From NCBI GenBank assembly GCA_023397675.1, contig JAEWTV010000031.1:1-64000 (forward strand): DNA of 64,000 nucleotides, read 5' to 3'. The notes under the pieces were generated by a model, which had not been told where the DNA came from, searched no databases, and saw only the letters and a list, made by a program, of their open reading frames with translations. Origin of the DNA: Bacillota bacterium. Its GTDB lineage: Bacteria > Bacillota > Clostridia > Acetivibrionales > JANLFN01. The stretch's first letter is position 1; each line of letters opens with the position of its first letter. The position numbers and the translations under genes are program-made. Below, one piece after another: positions 36,232 through 44,866 of this stretch.

Positions 36232-36316
36232 ATTGTAAACATTAGTTACAATGTGATAATAGTGTTAACATGGTGTTAACACTATTGATTTTATGCCAGA
36301 GTAAACATATTGTCAA
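36232..36316 (-). promoter_or_regulatory. Promoter and operators of the TetR-GPH operon
   Basis: On the minus strand TTGACA (36311-36316), a 17-bp spacer and TAAAAT (36288-36293). Directly after the -10 lies a perfect 12-bp inverted repeat (AATAGTGTTAAC and GTTAACACTATT, 36258-36286, 5-bp centre). A second repeat (ATTGTAA and TTACAAT, 36232-36252, 7-bp centre) follows in the leader. Position over the transcription start suits a TetR operator. Confidence 0.72.
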
Positions 36317-36336
36317 GAAATATTTACAAACAAATA

Positions 36337-36362
36337 AGCCAGGCACAATGTCCTGGCTTTAT
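36337..36362 (-). terminator. Terminator after the flavodoxin-like gene
   Basis: AAGCCAGG and CCTGGCTT form an 8-bp stem, with T-rich flank on the minus side (TATTTGTTTG). It lies just after the stop at 36374. Confidence 0.7.
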
Positions 36363-36373
36363 AAATGCTTAAC

Positions 36374-37192
36374 TTAAGTTTTTCCTGTGATTTTAGCATT
36401 TGAAATGCTTGCATTCTGATATTTTTTCCACATTGCATTAATTATTAGATCAAGAGTCTTTCCGAAGATACGCTTCCCTAGACTGAGTTTTGTTTTGTAA
36501 TAATATTTGGAACTGAGCCATCCTTTACTCTCCCAATAATTATAATCCACAACCGACATATATGTTTTACTTTTTAAACCATGAAACATATAGACATCAT
36601 AGTAACCAGGAACTGAAGGTTTTTTCTCAATCATTGCAGATATTAAGGTAACTGCCTGTTTATTAATCTCCTTGTTCTTGCTGTCAAAATAATGCTGACT
36701 GAAATATGGATTATTCTCTTTACTATAAAAAGAACTGGCGACTGCCAAGGACCCTGTTACATTACAACCCCAACCGCAAGCTGTCATTTTTAGAAATTTG
36801 GTAACTTGCTTTTGTCCGCTTCCTCCGGTTGTCGTTAATGTGATTGCAGGTTTCCCTATTAATTCGGGTCTGTGAAACATAAATGCAAGCCTGTCTACAA
36901 GACGTTTAAACGAGCTGGTTACCTGATATGCATATACAGGGGAGACAAAGATAATACCGTCTGCGCTAATAAGCTTTTCTCTTATTTGCTGAATATCATC
37001 TTTAAGGGGACAGTACAGCTCACCCTTTTTGAAGCATTGGTCACACCCTTTACAGTCCTCTATGTTCATGCTTCTGAGATAAATGTATTCGAACTCTGTT
37101 TTATGTATTGTATTTATTTTATCTTCAATAACCTTACATACACTAAAGCTGTCTTGCTTTCTGGGGCTGCCCATTAAAACTATAATTTTCAT
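36374..37192 (-). CDS. NAD(P)H-dependent FMN reductase/flavodoxin-like protein
   Basis: 272 residues. The first 180 show the flavodoxin-like fold: MGSPRKQDSF (phosphate loop for FMN), a Cys cluster CKGCDQC with a later YCPLKDD, and ADGIIFVSPVYAYQV. The C-terminal 90 residues are an extension seen in some iron-sulfur flavoproteins and NADPH-dependent reductases. AAAGGAGGA is a strong ribosome site. The promoter carries a palindrome (37229-37246) also seen before the PadR gene, so it is a likely PadR target, perhaps induced by an electrophile or aromatic compound. Confidence 0.82.
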   Translation of the reverse strand: MKIIVLMGSPRKQDSFSVCKVIEDKINTIHKTEFEYIYLRSMNIEDCKGCDQCFKKGELYCPLKDDIQQIREKLISADGIIFVSPVYAYQVTSSFKRLVDRLAFMFHRPELIGKPAITLTTTGGSGQKQVTKFLKMTACGWGCNVTGSLAVASSFYSKENNPYFSQHYFDSKNKEINKQAVTLISAMIEKKPSVPGYYDVYMFHGLKSKTYMSVVDYNYWESKGWLSSKYYYKTKLSLGKRIFGKTLDLIINAMWKKYQNASISNAKITGKT

Positions 37193-37228
37193 AAAAAAGT
37201 CCTCCTTTAAAAATAAGCTAAATTAGAT

Positions 37229-37246
37229 ATATCCAACCTTGGATAT
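37229..37246 (-). promoter_or_regulatory. Putative PadR operator in the flavodoxin-like gene promoter
   Basis: ATATCCAA and TTGGATAT around CC, a perfect inverted repeat. On the minus strand it lies between a TTGATA and a TCTAAT element, so binding would block the polymerase. The core ATCCAA-N2-TTGGAT recurs, with small changes, upstream of padR. Confidence 0.68.
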
Positions 37247-37292
37247 CAAAACACAGGTTTATATCTTGGAAATTAAATTAAACGTAAAAGGT

Positions 37293-38003
37293 TTAGCTTT
37301 TCTTTAGAAGCTTTATAAGCTCTTGAAGCTTGTTTTCTGCATTTGTAGGGTCTGATAGTATTTCTGTTTTTAATTTTTCAATCATTTGCTGCTCAATGAT
37401 TTGACAACTTTCGTCCTCATTGATTACTGAGAAATCTACCTTCCTAATAAAATCTTCAGTCTTTTTTCCTAGCTCCAGGCATAAATCAAGTTCCTCAATC
37501 AATGCGGAATGCCAGTTTATTTGGTAGTCCAGACTTGAAATAATCATTTCAAAGCTTAAAGATTCAACCTTGAGGAATTGGCCCTGCATCTTGATTTTCT
37601 GCCATTTTTGAAAATAGTCTTTCTTTCCTTTCAAAGCCTTGATATGAGTATTTATCTGCTTTGTTACCTGCTCTTTATCCATGTAATTTAGAAAAGGGTA
37701 TAGAATAAACTTGTCGGAGCCTACATTGAATACTTCTCTTTTAAGCTCTTCACCTATGCAGCGTTCAAGTTCTTTTTTGCCTTCATTGGTAATTGAAAAT
37801 ACTTTTCGTACCTTGGAACCGATGCTTTCTTCACGGAGCAGACTTATCATGCCTTCCTTCTCCAACTTGTCAAGAGCATAGTAAATTGAACCTGACTGGA
37901 TTTTTGTCCAGCTGTCCAGCTGGGTGTACTTTATAAATTTCTGGATTTCATAGCCGTGTGTAGGTTTTATATTTAAGTAATAGAGTATTAATACCTTTAT
38001 CAT
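37293..38003 (-). CDS. PadR family transcriptional regulator
   Basis: About 236 residues. The winged helix reads MIKVLILYYLNIKPTHGYEI, then SGSIYYALDKLEKEGMI, the usual PadR start. A long helical C-terminal domain (residues 100-236) for dimerisation follows, so it belongs to the larger PadR/Vir class. I chose ATG 38003 because the family begins here and AAAGGGA lies upstream. A TTG at 38033 is in frame but falls inside a predicted operator. The gene lies upstream of the flavodoxin-like gene, same strand, with its own promoter. Confidence 0.83.
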   Translation of the reverse strand: MIKVLILYYLNIKPTHGYEIQKFIKYTQLDSWTKIQSGSIYYALDKLEKEGMISLLREESIGSKVRKVFSITNEGKKELERCIGEELKREVFNVGSDKFILYPFLNYMDKEQVTKQINTHIKALKGKKDYFQKWQKIKMQGQFLKVESLSFEMIISSLDYQINWHSALIEELDLCLELGKKTEDFIRKVDFSVINEDESCQIIEQQMIEKLKTEILSDPTNAENKLQELIKLLKKS

Positions 38004-38027
38004 CCCGTACGTATCCCTTTCTATATT

Positions 38028-38078
38028 ATCCAATATTGAATATGTCTATATAATATAACCAACATTGGGTAATGTCAA
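38028..38078 (-). promoter_or_regulatory. padR promoter with two operators
   Basis: On the minus strand TTGACA (38073-38078), a 17-bp spacer and TATTAT (38050-38055). One site (AACCAA-CA-TTGGGT, 38057-38070) fills the spacer; another (ATCCAA-TA-TTGAAT, 38028-38041) lies near the transcription start. Both match the palindrome at 37229-37246. Confidence 0.75.
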
Positions 38079-38161
38079 TAGGTATTGTTCTATTTCGTTA
38101 AGACTTTAATGTTTATTTTTCATGATTTAAAATATATACTATAAAAAAAGGGGGAGGGTTT

Positions 38162-38824
38162 TTGACCAAAACAGCAGCAGGACTTATAAAAATCTATAAT
38201 CTAATGTACGAAAAAAAAGGACCAATGAAATGGTGGCCCTCCGAAACGCCATTTGAAACGGTTATTGGTGCTCTTCTTGCTCAATTTGTTGCTTGGAAGA
38301 ACGTATCTACTGCTATTGAAAAGCTAAAGGATAATGATTTGCTAACTCCTGAAGGCATAATTACTGCTGAAGAGGAAAAAATTAAAGAGCTGATATATTC
38401 AACGAGGTTTTATGCTCAAAAAGTTAAGAAGCTTAAGAGCTTTTGCAATTGGTTGATTGATAAATACAATGGAAGACTTGATAAAATGTTTGATAAGGGC
38501 TTAAAGGAGCTACGAGCTGAATTGCTATCTCTTTATGGAGTGGGGGAGGAAACAGCCGACAGCATAATTCTTTACGCTGCATATAAACCGATTTTTGTAG
38601 TAGATACATACACACGAAGGATTTTTTCCAGGTTGGGATATTTTAAACCTGATATATCATACCATGAAATGCAGGAGTTCTTTATGAAACATTTAAAGCC
38701 GGATGTTGAATTATATAACGACTATCACGCCCAGATAGTTAATATAGGCAGTATTTATTGCAGTTCACAAAAACCTGATTGCTTAAAGTGTCCGCTTGAT
38801 ACAGTTTGTAAAAAAGTTTATTAG
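38162..38824 (+). CDS. Endonuclease III-related HhH-GPD DNA glycosylase
   Basis: 220 residues. The helix-hairpin-helix reads YGVGEETADSIILYAA and the catalytic Asp lies in VVDTYTRRI. The C-terminal [4Fe-4S] loop has the exact C-x6-C-x2-C-x5-C spacing (CSSQKPDC, LKC, PLDTVC). In endonuclease III the lyase Lys follows Gly-Val-Gly-Arg; here Glu stands in that place, so the enzyme is probably a monofunctional glycosylase of the COG2231/MagIII type that removes alkylated bases. TTG 38162 follows GGGGGAGGG. A single gene between divergent regulators. Confidence 0.85.
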   Translation: MTKTAAGLIKIYNLMYEKKGPMKWWPSETPFETVIGALLAQFVAWKNVSTAIEKLKDNDLLTPEGIITAEEEKIKELIYSTRFYAQKVKKLKSFCNWLIDKYNGRLDKMFDKGLKELRAELLSLYGVGEETADSIILYAAYKPIFVVDTYTRRIFSRLGYFKPDISYHEMQEFFMKHLKPDVELYNDYHAQIVNIGSIYCSSQKPDCLKCPLDTVCKKVY

Positions 38825-38852
38825 CAATATTATAATATCGAGGAGGAAATAT

Positions 38853-39440
38853 ATGTCTAAACAGTTATGGAAGCCATCCACAATATTGAATCCTGTACCG
38901 GTAGTAATGGTTACCTGTGCAGATACCGAAGGAAAGCCTAATATAATTACAATAGCTTGGGCTGGAACAATTAATTCGGAACCGCCAATGGTTTCTATTT
39001 CAGTAAGGAAGGAAAGATATTCATATGAGCTTATAAAAAACAAAGGAGAGTTTGTAATCAATATTCCCAACAGGAAACTTGCCTTTGCAACCGATCTTTG
39101 CGGAGTTAAATCAGGCCGTGATAATGATAAGTTCAACCTGGCCGGTCTTACGGCAGAATCTGCTTCCAATGTAAGCGTACCGCTTATAAAGGAATGTCCG
39201 GTAAATATTGAATGTAAGGTTAGGGATGTTATTCCGTTGGGTTCGCATGATATGTTTTTAGCTGAAATAGTAGCTGTAAATGTAGATGAATCGCTTATTG
39301 ATGAAAAAGGCAAGATGGATATGGGAAAAGCAGACCTGATTTGCTATTCTCATGGTGAGTACTGGAGTCTGGAAAAGCCGTTAGGTTACTATGGATATTC
39401 GGTTACCAAGAAAAAAACTCTTAAAAGGAAGAAGAAATAA
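38853..39440 (+). CDS. Flavin reductase family protein (FMN-binding)
   Basis: About 195 residues with the split-barrel FMN-binding fold: PVVMVTCADTEGKPNIITIAW and INSEPPMVSISVRKERYSYELIK are characteristic of the DIM6/NTAB group. Members reduce flavin with NAD(P)H or bind it as electron carriers. ATG 38853 follows GAGGAGG at 7 nt; an upstream in-frame ATG at 38796 would overlap the glycosylase gene and lacks a ribosome site. The Lys-rich tail (KKKTLKRKKK) is unusual and could be disordered. Confidence 0.87.
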   Translation: MSKQLWKPSTILNPVPVVMVTCADTEGKPNIITIAWAGTINSEPPMVSISVRKERYSYELIKNKGEFVINIPNRKLAFATDLCGVKSGRDNDKFNLAGLTAESASNVSVPLIKECPVNIECKVRDVIPLGSHDMFLAEIVAVNVDESLIDEKGKMDMGKADLICYSHGEYWSLEKPLGYYGYSVTKKKTLKRKKK

Positions 39441-39525
39441 AAGGTATTTAATTTCCGGCGTCGAATATTCTATAGTATTGATTTTCATGTTCTTTGATAT
39501 TAAGTAATAGGGGAGGAAATAAGTA

Positions 39526-39894
39526 ATGTCTTTGCTTAACAACGTTAAGGAAAAAATATCCGACACAGCAAAAGCCGCAGTTAAAGCATCAAGAGAACTT
39601 TCAGAAATCTCTAAAATCAACATGGCAATAAAAGCCGAGGAAGACAAGATAAAATCAATACTGCTTGAATTAGGAGGAGCAGTATATGAAACTTATTTAG
39701 AAATAAAGCCTTCCACAATTGATCTTGAAGCCAAATGCAAGGAAATTACCCAGTGCCACAAAAATATTGAAGATTTAAAGGCAAAAATACTTGAGGTAAA
39801 AAATATTGTAGTATGTCAGGAATGCAAATCAAACATTGAAAGGGGCTTTGTCTATTGCCCCAAATGCGGTGCCAAAATTGAATATGAAGATTAG
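39526..39894 (+). CDS. Zinc-ribbon protein with N-terminal helical region
   Basis: 122 residues. Residues 1-95 are predicted helical with coiled-coil character (NMAIKAEEDKIKSILLELGG and HKNIEDLKAKILEVKN). The last 25 form a zinc ribbon with two CxxC pairs (CQECKS, YCPKCGAKIE). GGGGAGG precedes the ATG. Similar small proteins are widespread in clostridia with no assigned role. The gene ends 47 bp before the convergent pfp stop. Confidence 0.8.
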   Translation: MSLLNNVKEKISDTAKAAVKASRELSEISKINMAIKAEEDKIKSILLELGGAVYETYLEIKPSTIDLEAKCKEITQCHKNIEDLKAKILEVKNIVVCQECKSNIERGFVYCPKCGAKIEYED

Positions 39895-39900
39895 GGATGA

Positions 39901-39930
39901 AAAAAGGTGCGATATAAATCGCACCTTTTC
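39901..39930. terminator. Bidirectional terminator between the zinc-ribbon gene and pfp
   Basis: AAAAAGGTGCGAT and ATCGCACCTTTT pair in a hairpin with a 4-nt loop (ATAA), with T-rich tails in both directions. Confidence 0.9.
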
Positions 39931-39940
39931 TATTTGAAAT

Positions 39941-41188
39941 TTATTTTGTTGCGAAAACCTTCTTGAGTTTTGCAAACCTAGGAAGACCATTCTCCAGCGG
40001 AGGCTTTGATTCGCCTTGGATAAGCGGAAGAGCATAGTTAATGAAATTCTCATTAAGTCCGTTGCCTTCCTTGTTGATCCATTCTCTCGGAATCTTCTTT
40101 TCAGTGTTTGCAACATCAGTAAGGTTGATAAGTTTGATATTGCATTTGTATTCGCCGCTTTCAGGTCTTTCAAAAGCAACCATGTAATCTGTTTTTCCTT
40201 CAACTGCAAATCTTACAGCCATCTGACCAGCATAGAATGCTTCATTTACATCAGTTGCCGAGCCAACATGTGCAGCACATCTCTGGAGAAGGCTGAATTC
40301 GATACCACGAACCTTTGCGCCTGTATGCTGCTTTGCTATGTTTGCAAGAGTTGAAGCAAGACCGCCAAGCTGAGCATGTCCGAATGAATCCTTGCTCTGA
40401 GCGAGATCGGAACCGTATTCGGAAATATATTTGCCGTCCTTATCCCTGATACCTTCGGATACAGCTACTATACAATGGCCATTTTTGCTGTATACATCTT
40501 TAACTTCTGAAATAAACTTGTCCATATCAAAATCGATTTCAGGAAGATATATAAGATCAGGACCTGCACCCATATGATTTGCAAGTGCAGCAGAAGCAGT
40601 AAGCCATCCTGCGTTTCTTCCCATTATTTCAAGAATAGTTACCATACCTTTGTCATAAACTCTTGCATCATGGTAAACTTCCATAGTTGAAGTTGCAATA
40701 TATTTTGCAGCGCTTGCGTAACCGGGACAATGGTCAGTACCCCAAAGGTCATTGTCAATTGTCTTCGGAACGCCCATTACTCTGCATTCGTAACCGGATT
40801 TCTGCATGTACTTGCTGATTTTGTTGCAGGTATCCATTGAATCGTTTCCGCCGTTATAGAAGAAATATCTGATATTGTATTTTTTGAAGACTTCGAGGAT
40901 CCTCTTGTAATCAGTTTCATCTTCTTCTGCCTTCTTAAGCTTGTAACGTACTGAACCAAGTGCAGATGATGGAGTAGTCTTTAATAATTCGAGTTCATAT
41001 GGATCTTCCTTGCTCATATCATAGAACTTTTCATCAAGAATTCCCTTAATTCCGTGTGCTGCACCGTAAACTGCTGTAATGTTTCCCTGTTTCAGGGCTT
41101 CTGTAAATACACCTGCTGCGCTGGCATTGATAACCGATGTAGGACCACCTGACTGTCCGAATATCGCAGCTCCTTTTAATTCGCTCAT
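39941..41188 (-). CDS. pfp: Pyrophosphate-dependent 6-phosphofructokinase
   Basis: About 415 residues. The reaction is fructose 6-phosphate plus PPi to fructose 1,6-bisphosphate, the key step of glycolysis. The family motifs are AIFGQSGGPTSVIN, FFYNGGNDSMDT (Asp after Asn, as in PPi enzymes, against Gly in ATP enzymes) and PKTIDND (Lys, not Gly), followed by IMGRNAGW. This Asp/Lys pair predicts PPi use. ATG 41188 has GGGAGGG upstream; a longer in-frame start at 41212 lacks a ribosome site. fba is divergent, 529 bp away. Confidence 0.9.
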   Translation of the reverse strand: MSELKGAAIFGQSGGPTSVINASAAGVFTEALKQGNITAVYGAAHGIKGILDEKFYDMSKEDPYELELLKTTPSSALGSVRYKLKKAEEDETDYKRILEVFKKYNIRYFFYNGGNDSMDTCNKISKYMQKSGYECRVMGVPKTIDNDLWGTDHCPGYASAAKYIATSTMEVYHDARVYDKGMVTILEIMGRNAGWLTASAALANHMGAGPDLIYLPEIDFDMDKFISEVKDVYSKNGHCIVAVSEGIRDKDGKYISEYGSDLAQSKDSFGHAQLGGLASTLANIAKQHTGAKVRGIEFSLLQRCAAHVGSATDVNEAFYAGQMAVRFAVEGKTDYMVAFERPESGEYKCNIKLINLTDVANTEKKIPREWINKEGNGLNENFINYALPLIQGESKPPLENGLPRFAKLKKVFATK

Positions 41189-41717
41189 TGTATTACCCTC
41201 CCATTTGTACAATTACATTTATATATGTATATTTAAAAACCTGTTTATACAGGTAAGTGCGGTATAACCGCATTTTGACAGGCTTTCCGACAGTTGCCGT
41301 TTTTAGCCCAATCAAATTAAAATATAACACAATAATGTATAAAAATCAATTAAAGATTGGCAAAGGTGCTAGTTAATATATATGGTGGTAATGCTGATAT
41401 ATTAAGTTGAATATATACAGTATAAATATAATTTGTTAATTAAGCCTTGATTTTAAGCTTAAATCTGTTAAAATTATATTGACAAAAACTTGACGAAGCG
41501 TTGTACTTTACATACGCTGCATACCAGAAGTAATTAGGTGCTGCATTTGCAAGGAAGTATGTGCCGCATCCGGATACATATTTAACCCTATTGCATATAA
41601 CGTAATATTAAATACAGCAAGCAGAGGTTATCTGTTCAAACGAACTAAAGTTGAGGTTAGGCTATGCTTTTACGTCTGGTACTGCCAAGAATATACTAAT
41701 AGAAGGAGTTGTTTTAA
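41189..41717. other. Long spacer between pfp and fba (529 bp)
   Basis: No ORF with a credible start was found. The half near fba holds TTGACA (41479) and, nearby, TTGACG (41490-41495), a hairpin (AGCGT...ACGCT, 41497-41518), a small ATCCGGAT palindrome and a fairly G+C-rich stretch up to 41710, so fba may have a structured leader of about 200 nt. A TGCGGTATAACCGCA palindrome lies near 41260 on the pfp side. No known riboswitch fitted. Confidence 0.5.
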
Positions 41718-42647
41718 ATGCCACTGGTAACATCAACAGAAATGTTCAAGAAAGCCTATGAAGGCGGCTATGCAATCGGTGCGTTCAATGTTAATAACAT
41801 GGAGATCATACAGGGTATTACCGAAGCTGCCAAGGAAGAAAATGCACCACTTATTCTCCAGGTTTCAGCCGGAGCAAGAAAGTATGCCAACCATACTTAC
41901 CTTGTAAAGCTCGTTGAAGCTGCAATTCAGGAAACAGACCTTCCAATATGCCTCCATCTTGACCATGGTGACACATTTGAACTTTGCAAATCCTGTGTAG
42001 ACGGCGGATTTACTTCAGTTATGATTGATGGTTCACATCACTCATTTGAAGAAAACATCAAGTTGACTAAGCAGGTTGTTGAATATGCTCATGATAAGGG
42101 CGTAGTTGTTGAAGCTGAACTTGGAAGACTTGCAGGTATTGAAGATGCAGTTAATGTATCTGATAAGGATGCTGCTTTTACAAAGCCTGAAGAAGTTGAA
42201 GAATTTGTTAACCGTACAGGGGTTGATTCACTTGCAATAGCAATCGGAACAAGCCATGGCGCATTCAAATTCAAAGGCGATCCTCAGCTCAGATTTGATA
42301 TTCTTGAAAAAGTTCAGGAAAAGCTTCCTGGTTTCCCAATTGTATTACACGGAGCTTCTTCAGTTATCCCTGAATTTGTTGATATGATCAATGCAAATGG
42401 CGGACAAATGCCAGGAGCAAAGGGTGTGCCGGAAGATATGCTGAGAAAGGCTGCTTCAATGGCTGTTTGTAAGATAAACATTGACTCAGACTTAAGGCTT
42501 GCAATGACTGGTACTATCAGAAAGTACTTTGCTGAAAACCCATCACATTTCGATCCAAGACAATACCTCGGACCAGCTAGAACTGCAATAAAGGGATTAG
42601 TAAAACATAAGCTTGTTAACGTTCTTGGATGTAACGGAAAAGCTTAA
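41718..42647 (+). CDS. fba: Class II fructose-bisphosphate aldolase
   Basis: 309 residues. Zinc-dependent cleavage of fructose 1,6-bisphosphate into dihydroxyacetone phosphate and glyceraldehyde 3-phosphate. Metal and catalytic residues lie in HLDHGD, EAELGRLAG, AIGTSHGAFKF and VLHGASS, and the phosphate site in KINIDSDLR. AGAAGGAG is the ribosome site. The length fits clostridial enzymes. It is transcribed away from pfp; both serve the glycolytic step pair, and the spacer may allow coordinated control. Confidence 0.96.
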   Translation: MPLVTSTEMFKKAYEGGYAIGAFNVNNMEIIQGITEAAKEENAPLILQVSAGARKYANHTYLVKLVEAAIQETDLPICLHLDHGDTFELCKSCVDGGFTSVMIDGSHHSFEENIKLTKQVVEYAHDKGVVVEAELGRLAGIEDAVNVSDKDAAFTKPEEVEEFVNRTGVDSLAIAIGTSHGAFKFKGDPQLRFDILEKVQEKLPGFPIVLHGASSVIPEFVDMINANGGQMPGAKGVPEDMLRKAASMAVCKINIDSDLRLAMTGTIRKYFAENPSHFDPRQYLGPARTAIKGLVKHKLVNVLGCNGKA

Positions 42648-42663
42648 TATAATATTTGAAAGA

Positions 42664-42688
42664 AGAGACCGTAAGGTCTCTTTTTTTG
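42664..42688 (+). terminator. Intrinsic terminator after fba
   Basis: AGAGACC and GGTCTCT form a 7-bp stem around GTAA, followed by a T7 run. Confidence 0.9.
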
Positions 42689-42783
42689 TACAAATTTACC
42701 ATAATCCTGATATCCGCATAAATAAAATACCCTCTGAGAATAATATTTTGAGGGTATTTATCATCGGAACATGGAGGTTTGTA

Positions 42784-43776
42784 ATGGCAGAAAAAGTAGG
42801 AATCCCAAGAAGCCTTTTATATTACCAGTTTTATCCCTTGTGGAAGAGTTTTTTTGAAGAATTGGGAGCAGAAATTGTTGTTTCAGATAATACCACTAAG
42901 AAAATTCTGAATGATGGTGTAAAACACTGTGTTGATGAAGCCTGTCTCCCTGTAAAGCTACTGCATGGACATGTAATAAATCTAAAAAATAGAGTAGACC
43001 ATATTTTTCTTCCGAGAATGACCAGTGTTTCAAAGGGTGAATATATATGCCCTAAAGTGGGGGGCTTACCTGACATGATTAAAAACTCAATAAACGGTCT
43101 GCCGAATATTATCAGCACTGAAATAAATCTGAGAAAAAACCCCCATAATGCTATAAGTGCAGCGTTAGAGATAGGACATTTTTTTTTAGATAATGACTCC
43201 AAAATAAAAAAAGCTTACAAAACTTCTCTAAAGGAATATGAGGAGATTAAGGCAGACTTTTTAAAAGGTAAGCTTCCAGAGTTTATAAGTGTGAAAAGCC
43301 GTTCACACTATACTTTTAAAACAACACAGGCCTTGAATATTGCAGTAGTGGGTCATTCATATACTGTCTATGACAGCTTTGTTAATATGGATATATGGCA
43401 AAAGCTGTCCAATAAAGGAATAAGAATTGTAACAATTGATATGGTGGATGACAAATCGATAGATAATAAAGTTGACCAGTTACCTAAAAAGTTGTTTTGG
43501 AATTATGGAAGAAAGGCTGTTGGAGCTGCTTGGCATTTGATTGATGAGGGTAATTTGGACGGTATTATATATATAATGTCTTTTGGGTGCGGAATTGATT
43601 CATTTATATGTGACATGATTGAAAGAAGAGTTAGAAGCAAGGGCGACGTTCCATTTATAGTGCTTACAATTGATGAACATTCTGGAGAAGCAGGTATGGA
43701 TACCCGGCTGGAAGCTTTTACAGACATGATATTATGGAGGAAATGTAATGAAATTGACTTTTCCACACTTGGGTAA
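42784..43776 (+). CDS. Acyl-CoA dehydratase activase-related protein (DUF2229-like), part 1
   Basis: 330 residues related to the DUF2229 segment of large CoA-substrate-specific activases: VGIPRSLLYYQFYPLW, ELGAEIVVSD, DEACLPVKLLHGHV and FGCGIDSFICDMIER. Conserved cysteines in ACLP and FGCG could bind a cluster, as in dehydratase subunits. ATG 42784 follows TGGAGG. The next gene overlaps by 29 bp. In many clostridia these parts are fused with the activase into one large protein; here they are three genes. Function unknown. Confidence 0.78.
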   Translation: MAEKVGIPRSLLYYQFYPLWKSFFEELGAEIVVSDNTTKKILNDGVKHCVDEACLPVKLLHGHVINLKNRVDHIFLPRMTSVSKGEYICPKVGGLPDMIKNSINGLPNIISTEINLRKNPHNAISAALEIGHFFLDNDSKIKKAYKTSLKEYEEIKADFLKGKLPEFISVKSRSHYTFKTTQALNIAVVGHSYTVYDSFVNMDIWQKLSNKGIRIVTIDMVDDKSIDNKVDQLPKKLFWNYGRKAVGAAWHLIDEGNLDGIIYIMSFGCGIDSFICDMIERRVRSKGDVPFIVLTIDEHSGEAGMDTRLEAFTDMILWRKCNEIDFSTLG

Positions 43777-44866
43777 TGCATTTATATCGGTAAAGGTTCT
43801 TCTTGATGAATTTAAAGTTGATTATGTAATCCCGCCTTTTAATAATAAAAAAGCCCTCGAAATCGGAATAAAACATTCTCCTGAGTTTGCATGCCTTCCA
43901 CTAAAAATAAACATTGGTAACATTATTGAAGCTTGCAATCAAGGTGCAGATACTGTTTTAATGGCAGGAGGCTGCGGTCCCTGCAGGTTTGGCTATTACG
44001 GGCAGCTGGAAAAAGAAATATTAAAGGATGCAGGTTATGACTTAAAATTTGTAAATCTTGATTTCCCACGGACCAGGGACTTGATTGATTACCTTAAAAC
44101 TATGGGGAAAATTACAAATGGATTTAATGTTTTTGAAATAACAAAAGCAGTTAGGAACACCGCTAAAATGTCTTTAATGGTTGATGAACTTGAAAGGCTT
44201 ACCTATAAAACAAGGCCCAGGGAAGTAAAAAAAGGAAGTGTGGACAGAGCCTATAAAAGTTTTCTTGCAGAAGCAAGAAAAACAAAGGGTTTTTCAAACT
44301 TAAAAAGGCTTGTTAAAAATACAGAAAAGGAAATTAATGAAATAGAAATAGATAATGAATTCATTCCTTTAAAGGTTGGAATTGTGGGAGAAATTTATAC
44401 TACAATAGACTCAAACACAAGTTTTAATTTGGATGCAAGGCTTGGAGGCCTTGGGGTTGAAGTAGACAGAAAGGTAACCATAAGTAATTGGATCATTGAA
44501 CATATGTTGAAAAAGTATTTGCCGGTTTCAAGGGATATGAGTTATGCAGAAGCTGCAAAACCTTATTTGGGAGCTATGATAGGAGGTCATGCGCAGGAAA
44601 CCATAGGTAACTCTGTCCAATATGCCAAGAATGGGTATGACGGGATAATTCAGATTTATCCGCTTACATGTATGCCTGAAATTGTGGCACAAAGTATTCT
44701 TCCTAAAGTTGAAAATGATTTTGATATACCTGTACTAACTCTTATAATTGATGAAATGACTGGGGAAGCAGGTTATCTTACCAGAGTTGAAGCATTTACC
44801 GACCTGCTTGCCAGAAGAAAGGAGATGTCTCAAATTAATGGGAAAGACCTTTTACCTGGGTATTGA
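43748..44866 (+). CDS. Acyl-CoA dehydratase activase-related protein, part 2
   Basis: 372 residues with a fold akin to the first part and to 2-hydroxyacyl-CoA dehydratase subunits: MKLTFPHLGNAFISVKVLLD, PEFACLPLKINIGNIIEACN, MAGGCGPCRFGYYGQ and LTCMPEIVAQSILP. The cysteines in FACLP, GGCGPC and TCMPE are candidates for cluster ligands. It overlaps its neighbours on both sides, so the three genes form one operon. Substrate and partner enzyme are not evident. Confidence 0.78.
   Translation: MKLTFPHLGNAFISVKVLLDEFKVDYVIPPFNNKKALEIGIKHSPEFACLPLKINIGNIIEACNQGADTVLMAGGCGPCRFGYYGQLEKEILKDAGYDLKFVNLDFPRTRDLIDYLKTMGKITNGFNVFEITKAVRNTAKMSLMVDELERLTYKTRPREVKKGSVDRAYKSFLAEARKTKGFSNLKRLVKNTEKEINEIEIDNEFIPLKVGIVGEIYTTIDSNTSFNLDARLGGLGVEVDRKVTISNWIIEHMLKKYLPVSRDMSYAEAAKPYLGAMIGGHAQETIGNSVQYAKNGYDGIIQIYPLTCMPEIVAQSILPKVENDFDIPVLTLIIDEMTGEAGYLTRVEAFTDLLARRKEMSQINGKDLLPGY

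Noticed and set aside
36258..36286. GTTAAC-rich palindrome as a second Rex site
   Set aside because: The half-sites resemble Rex halves, but the spacing and the long flanking arms do not fit; position before the TetR gene makes a TetR operator more likely.
39829..40209. 126-residue minus-strand frame over the end of pfp
   Set aside because: It is an alternative frame of pfp; the pfp frame carries all family motifs.
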